A stretch of DNA of 64,000 nucleotides, taken from NCBI GenBank assembly GCA_964435595.1, contig CAYSZV010000006.1:1-64000 (forward strand). Direction: 5' to 3'. Every line of letters begins with the position of its first letter. The first letter of the stretch is position 1. The translations under genes and the position numbers were made by a program. This stretch comes from Izemoplasma sp964435595 (GTDB lineage Bacteria > Bacillota_I > Bacilli_A > Izemoplasmatales > Izemoplasmataceae). Shown here piece after piece: positions 61,946-64,000 of the stretch. The notes beneath the pieces are model-generated. The model saw only the letters and a list, made by a program, of their open reading frames with translations. It had not been told where the DNA came from and made no database searches.

Positions 61946-63394
61946 TTATTCAAGTGTTCCAACTATTTCCAATGATTCTAGTAAAGATGCACTATGTGGA
62001 CTAGATGCAAATACTGTAGTTGCATCAGTTCCTCCAATTTGAATTCCTTGGTGTTGTCCATTGTTAAAGATACTAGTTGCATCATACACAATACCATTCA
62101 CTGCGATATAAGCTAATGAACCATTTGCTCCTGTATAAGTAGCTAACTCATCAAGTGTGAAAACTGGCAACTCTGTTGTTGGGTCTGTTACTGGATCAGT
62201 TGTTGTATTTGAATCGTCTTCATCTTCGTGATCCATTTCATCATCGTCTTCATCTTCGTGATCCATTTCATCATCGTCTTCGTCTTCGTGGTCCATTTCA
62301 TCATCGTGATCATCACCATGATAATCAAATCCTAAATTGTCCATTGAGTTTGAGTAAATTTCACCAGTTTCAGCATCTACATCTAACTCGTATTCCATAC
62401 CGTTAAAGTAAAATTCTACTTCGTAGTATGATATCCCATTTTCTTGTTCTTGATCAAAATCTAATTCTGTTACTAAAGTGATATCAATTCCTAATTCAGT
62501 TGCAATTATTTCCATAACAGCTTCTTCAGATAATGCTTCTGTTGTGAAATAATCGTCGTCGTCATCGTGGTCGTCATTTTCTTTAACAAATACAGTTCCT
62601 TCTTTTGCATCAATATATACTTTATATTCATCTGTATCTGTTTCTATTTTTACTTTATAAACCATTGTTCCATCTTCTTGATCTAATTCAACTTTTAATT
62701 TTAGAACAGCTAATTCATCTAATCCCAATTGAGTTAATGCATATTGATAAGCTTCTTCAACTGTAATAATTCCTAACTCACTTGCATTTCCTGTTTTTTC
62801 AACATTGTCTAAAACAATATTTTTAGATTCTAACAATAAATTCAAATCATTGATTGAAAGTTCAGCCAATTCTTCTACTGTTAATCTTGGATCAACTTCA
62901 ATAATATCTAGAATCAATTCTGCTTTTGCTTCTGAGATTCCTAATAATTCTGATAAATCCTCAGCATCTTGTTCAAAATCTAATTCTTGTGTTATAACAG
63001 AGCCATCAATTGAAGCTCCAGTTAACACATCATTTATTGCTTGAGTTAAATTTGCCATTAATTCTGTTTCACGAACACTATCATTACTTTGTATTGATAA
63101 TAATACCGAATTCGCCAATTCATTTAAGTATCCATTTGATACCATAGATCCAATTAAAGCATTCACTGCGACATTGTAATCTACTCCAATTAGATCCATA
63201 TCACCAACAATAATAATTGCATCTTCATTGTTCATAATAACATTCATTACTTTATCATCCTCATCTAATTCTAAAACTAGACTTGGGTTTACATCTATTG
63301 CGATTGTTGATGCCGCAACACTATTTGTTCCTGAGCACCCCACTAATGCCAAGGCAGCTACTAATAATAATCCTAAACTAAATATTTTTTTCAT
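61946..63394 (-). CDS. PepSY lipoprotein with acidic repeats and cytochrome b5-like domain
   Basis: 482 residues from the ATG at 63394 (GAAAGG nine bases upstream; two earlier in-frame ATGs rejected). Lipobox 'LALVGC' (Cys20). An RsgI-middle-like domain opens 'TIAIDVNPSLVLELDEDD', nearly identical to the anti-sigma factor's exterior. Two PepSY modules follow, then three 10-residue Asp/Glu/His/Met repeats (DDEMDHEDED), and a C-terminal ~70-residue cytochrome b5-like domain ('FTLDELATYTG', 'YIAVNGIVYDAT', 'SPHSASLLESLEIVGTL'). A secreted heme protein paralogous to the anti-sigma sensor domain, probably an electron-transfer partner of the 58902-59707 pair. Confidence 0.8.
   Translation of the reverse strand: MKKIFSLGLLLVAALALVGCSGTNSVAASTIAIDVNPSLVLELDEDDKVMNVIMNNEDAIIIVGDMDLIGVDYNVAVNALIGSMVSNGYLNELANSVLLSIQSNDSVRETELMANLTQAINDVLTGASIDGSVITQELDFEQDAEDLSELLGISEAKAELILDIIEVDPRLTVEELAELSINDLNLLLESKNIVLDNVEKTGNASELGIITVEEAYQYALTQLGLDELAVLKLKVELDQEDGTMVYKVKIETDTDEYKVYIDAKEGTVFVKENDDHDDDDDYFTTEALSEEAVMEIIATELGIDITLVTELDFDQEQENGISYYEVEFYFNGMEYELDVDAETGEIYSNSMDNLGFDYHGDDHDDEMDHEDEDDDEMDHEDEDDDEMDHEDEDDSNTTTDPVTDPTTELPVFTLDELATYTGANGSLAYIAVNGIVYDATSIFNNGQHQGIQIGGTDATTVFASSPHSASLLESLEIVGTLE
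62214..62303 (-). repeat. Three tandem 30-bp repeats coding for DDEMDHEDED
   Basis: Three in-frame 30-bp units at 62214-62243, 62244-62273 and 62274-62303. The first two are identical; the third has two substitutions. They encode a metal-binding-type acidic/His/Met linker between the PepSY and cytochrome b5-like domains. Recent duplication is implied by the near identity. Confidence 0.9.
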
Positions 63395-63484
63395 TTTTTT
63401 CATCCTTTCGATTTTTGATTTCACTATACTAATGCAGAAAGAACTGTTTTTATTGCATTTATTGTAATTTTTTTTTGAAAACTT

Positions 63485-63531
63485 AAAAAAAAGATAGAAA
63501 CGTCATAATGAAATCGCTTCTATCTTCTTTT
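63485..63531 (-). terminator. Terminator upstream of the PepSY lipoprotein gene (tnpB side)
   Basis: AAGATAGAAACG/CGCTTCTATCTT stem with 12-nt loop, eight T's on the minus strand. It should end transcripts coming from tnpB/omega-RNA. Confidence 0.75.
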
Positions 63532-63564
63532 CTATATAATGTGTAATGAAGTAATATTTTATAG

Positions 63565-63612
63565 ACCACAAACAAGTTGTACGGATGTACTTTAAATGTG
63601 TTTATTTGTGGT
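63565..63612. repeat. Inverted repeat flanking the IS right end
   Basis: ACCACAAACAA (63565-63575) and TTATTTGTGGT (63602-63612), complementary at 10 of 11 positions, adjoining the predicted TnpB element end. It may be part of the target site or a host hairpin into which the element inserted. Confidence 0.5.
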
Positions 63613-63760
63613 GAACACTCCCCCACTTAATTGAATACTCAATTTGAAGAAGGGGCTTCTTAGGTTGTGCGAGCTATTGCTCGCAAGATTACTAAGCTAT
63701 CAAGGCTGTTCCGTCCTCTATCGTACTATTCAGGTATGAAATCATACCTTGTGTAGCGAT
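63611..63760 (-). ncRNA. Putative TnpB omega-RNA scaffold / IS200-IS605 right end
   Basis: On the minus strand, the 3' end of tnpB runs into GCGAGC-AATA-GCTCGC, then CCCCTT ... AAGTGGGG enclosing AATTGA-GTAT-TCAATT, and ends AGTGTTCAC at 63611. This nested hairpin next to the element end is the layout of omega-RNAs encoded by IS200/IS605 right ends. The adjacent host sequence (about 63591-63610) would be the guide. Confidence 0.65.
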
Positions 63761-64000
63761 GTTCATCGCTGCATTATAATCTCTATCCATGACATTTCCA
63801 CATTCACAAGAATAAGTTCTTTGTGATAATGGTAATGTCTTTTTCTTTGTTCCACAAACACTACATATCTTACTGGATGCATAATATTTATGTACCTTGT
63901 GTAATACCTTTCCTTCATCTTCACATTTGTAAGATAAGTATTGAATGAATCGATTGTAACTGATGTCACTGACTTTCTTACTGAAATACTTGTTCTTCAT
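63692..64000 (-). CDS. tnpB: TnpB-type RNA-guided nuclease, C-terminal part (cut by window edge)
   Basis: 102 visible residues; the gene continues beyond the window. Zinc ribbon 'CSVCGTKKKTLPLSQRTYSCECG' (given in part: CxxC and CxC pairs) followed by the RuvC-III Asp in 'MDRDYNAAMNIATQG'. These are the C-terminal hallmarks of IS200/IS605 TnpB. TnpB cleaves DNA guided by RNA from its own 3' end and helps retain the element. Whether a TnpA transposase is present cannot be seen here. Confidence 0.9.
   Translation of the reverse strand: MKNKYFSKKVSDISYNRFIQYLSYKCEDEGKVLHKVHKYYASSKICSVCGTKKKTLPLSQRTYSCECGNVMDRDYNAAMNIATQGMISYLNSTIEDGTALIA

Noticed and set aside
62214..62303. CRISPR-like array
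   Set aside because: The 30-bp units are contiguous with no spacers and lie in frame inside a coding region, so they are protein repeats.
61753..63500. Common ECF-type promoter (GAAC/CGT-like) before the sigma gene and the PepSY lipoprotein
   Set aside because: Comparison of the two upstream regions by eye gave no convincing shared -35/-10 pair.
1..64000. tRNA, rRNA or other housekeeping RNA genes
   Set aside because: No tRNA cloverleaf with GTTCRAATC-type T-arm, rRNA segment or tmRNA-like sequence was recognised by eye in the intergenic regions; a tRNAscan/Infernal run would be decisive.

Overview
The window is a low-GC (roughly one third G+C by eye) bacterial chromosome segment that uses the standard code: TGA terminates genes (for example at 8352) and Trp is TGG. 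Strong AGGAGG-type ribosome binding sites, short intergenic gaps, sigma-A-type promoters and many U-tailed hairpins indicate the Bacillota/Mycoplasmatota branch. Full histidine biosynthesis, a class II photolyase, TasA/SipW-like secretion, c-di-GMP enzymes and many membrane proteins suggest a free-living, environmental member of that branch (Izemoplasmatales/Acholeplasmatales-like is my inference; no marker gene fixes it).

Layout. 1-5 kb: AzlCD-type amino-acid exporter, a BtrH-like orphan, two convergent YwaF-family membrane proteins sharing a palindromic terminator, an HD-GYP protein. 5-12 kb: a SipW-type signal peptidase, two SipW-type secreted (TasA/camelysin-like) proteins, an OmpR-family regulator, a receiver-Hpt protein and a PhnD-sensor hybrid histidine kinase. 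Three promoters here share an identical direct-repeat architecture. 12-21 kb: FAD desaturase/SDR/NTF2-like operon, DUF523-DUF1722 protein with class II photolyase, TldD/PmbA pair. 21-32 kb: surface and lipoproteins, MscS channel, AlkA-like glycosylase, CoA-disulfide-reductase-like flavoprotein, DegV, two putative small transcripts, a THUMP/TRM11-like methylase and a two-gene membrane/coiled-coil unit. 32-41 kb: SelO, second DegV, DEAD helicase, AraC-GyrI regulator, a GGDEF variant, a CPA2 antiporter. 41-49 kb: hisZGDCBHAF-IE-K preceded by a His-codon leader peptide and attenuator. 49-59 kb: TspO-like protein, PAS-GGDEF-HD-GYP protein, DUF308/SAP-like, DUF3159, EFR1-type, GNAT, YwaF, COG2407 and HD proteins. 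59-63.4 kb: a redox/ECF-sigma cluster (heme membrane protein, 59-aa FMN-attachment protein, RsgI-like anti-sigma factor with PepSY domains, ECF sigma factor, PepSY-cytochrome b5 lipoprotein). 63.6-64 kb: the 3' part of an IS200/IS605 TnpB gene with its likely omega-RNA.

Most notable: (1) the phosphorelay/SipW fibre locus with three promoters sharing the same direct repeat and spacing; (2) the ECF-controlled PepSY/cytochrome b5/FMN/ferric-reductase-like set, which looks like a small trans-envelope electron-transfer module; (3) a ribosome-mediated histidine attenuator, where T-boxes are the usual solution in Gram-positive relatives.
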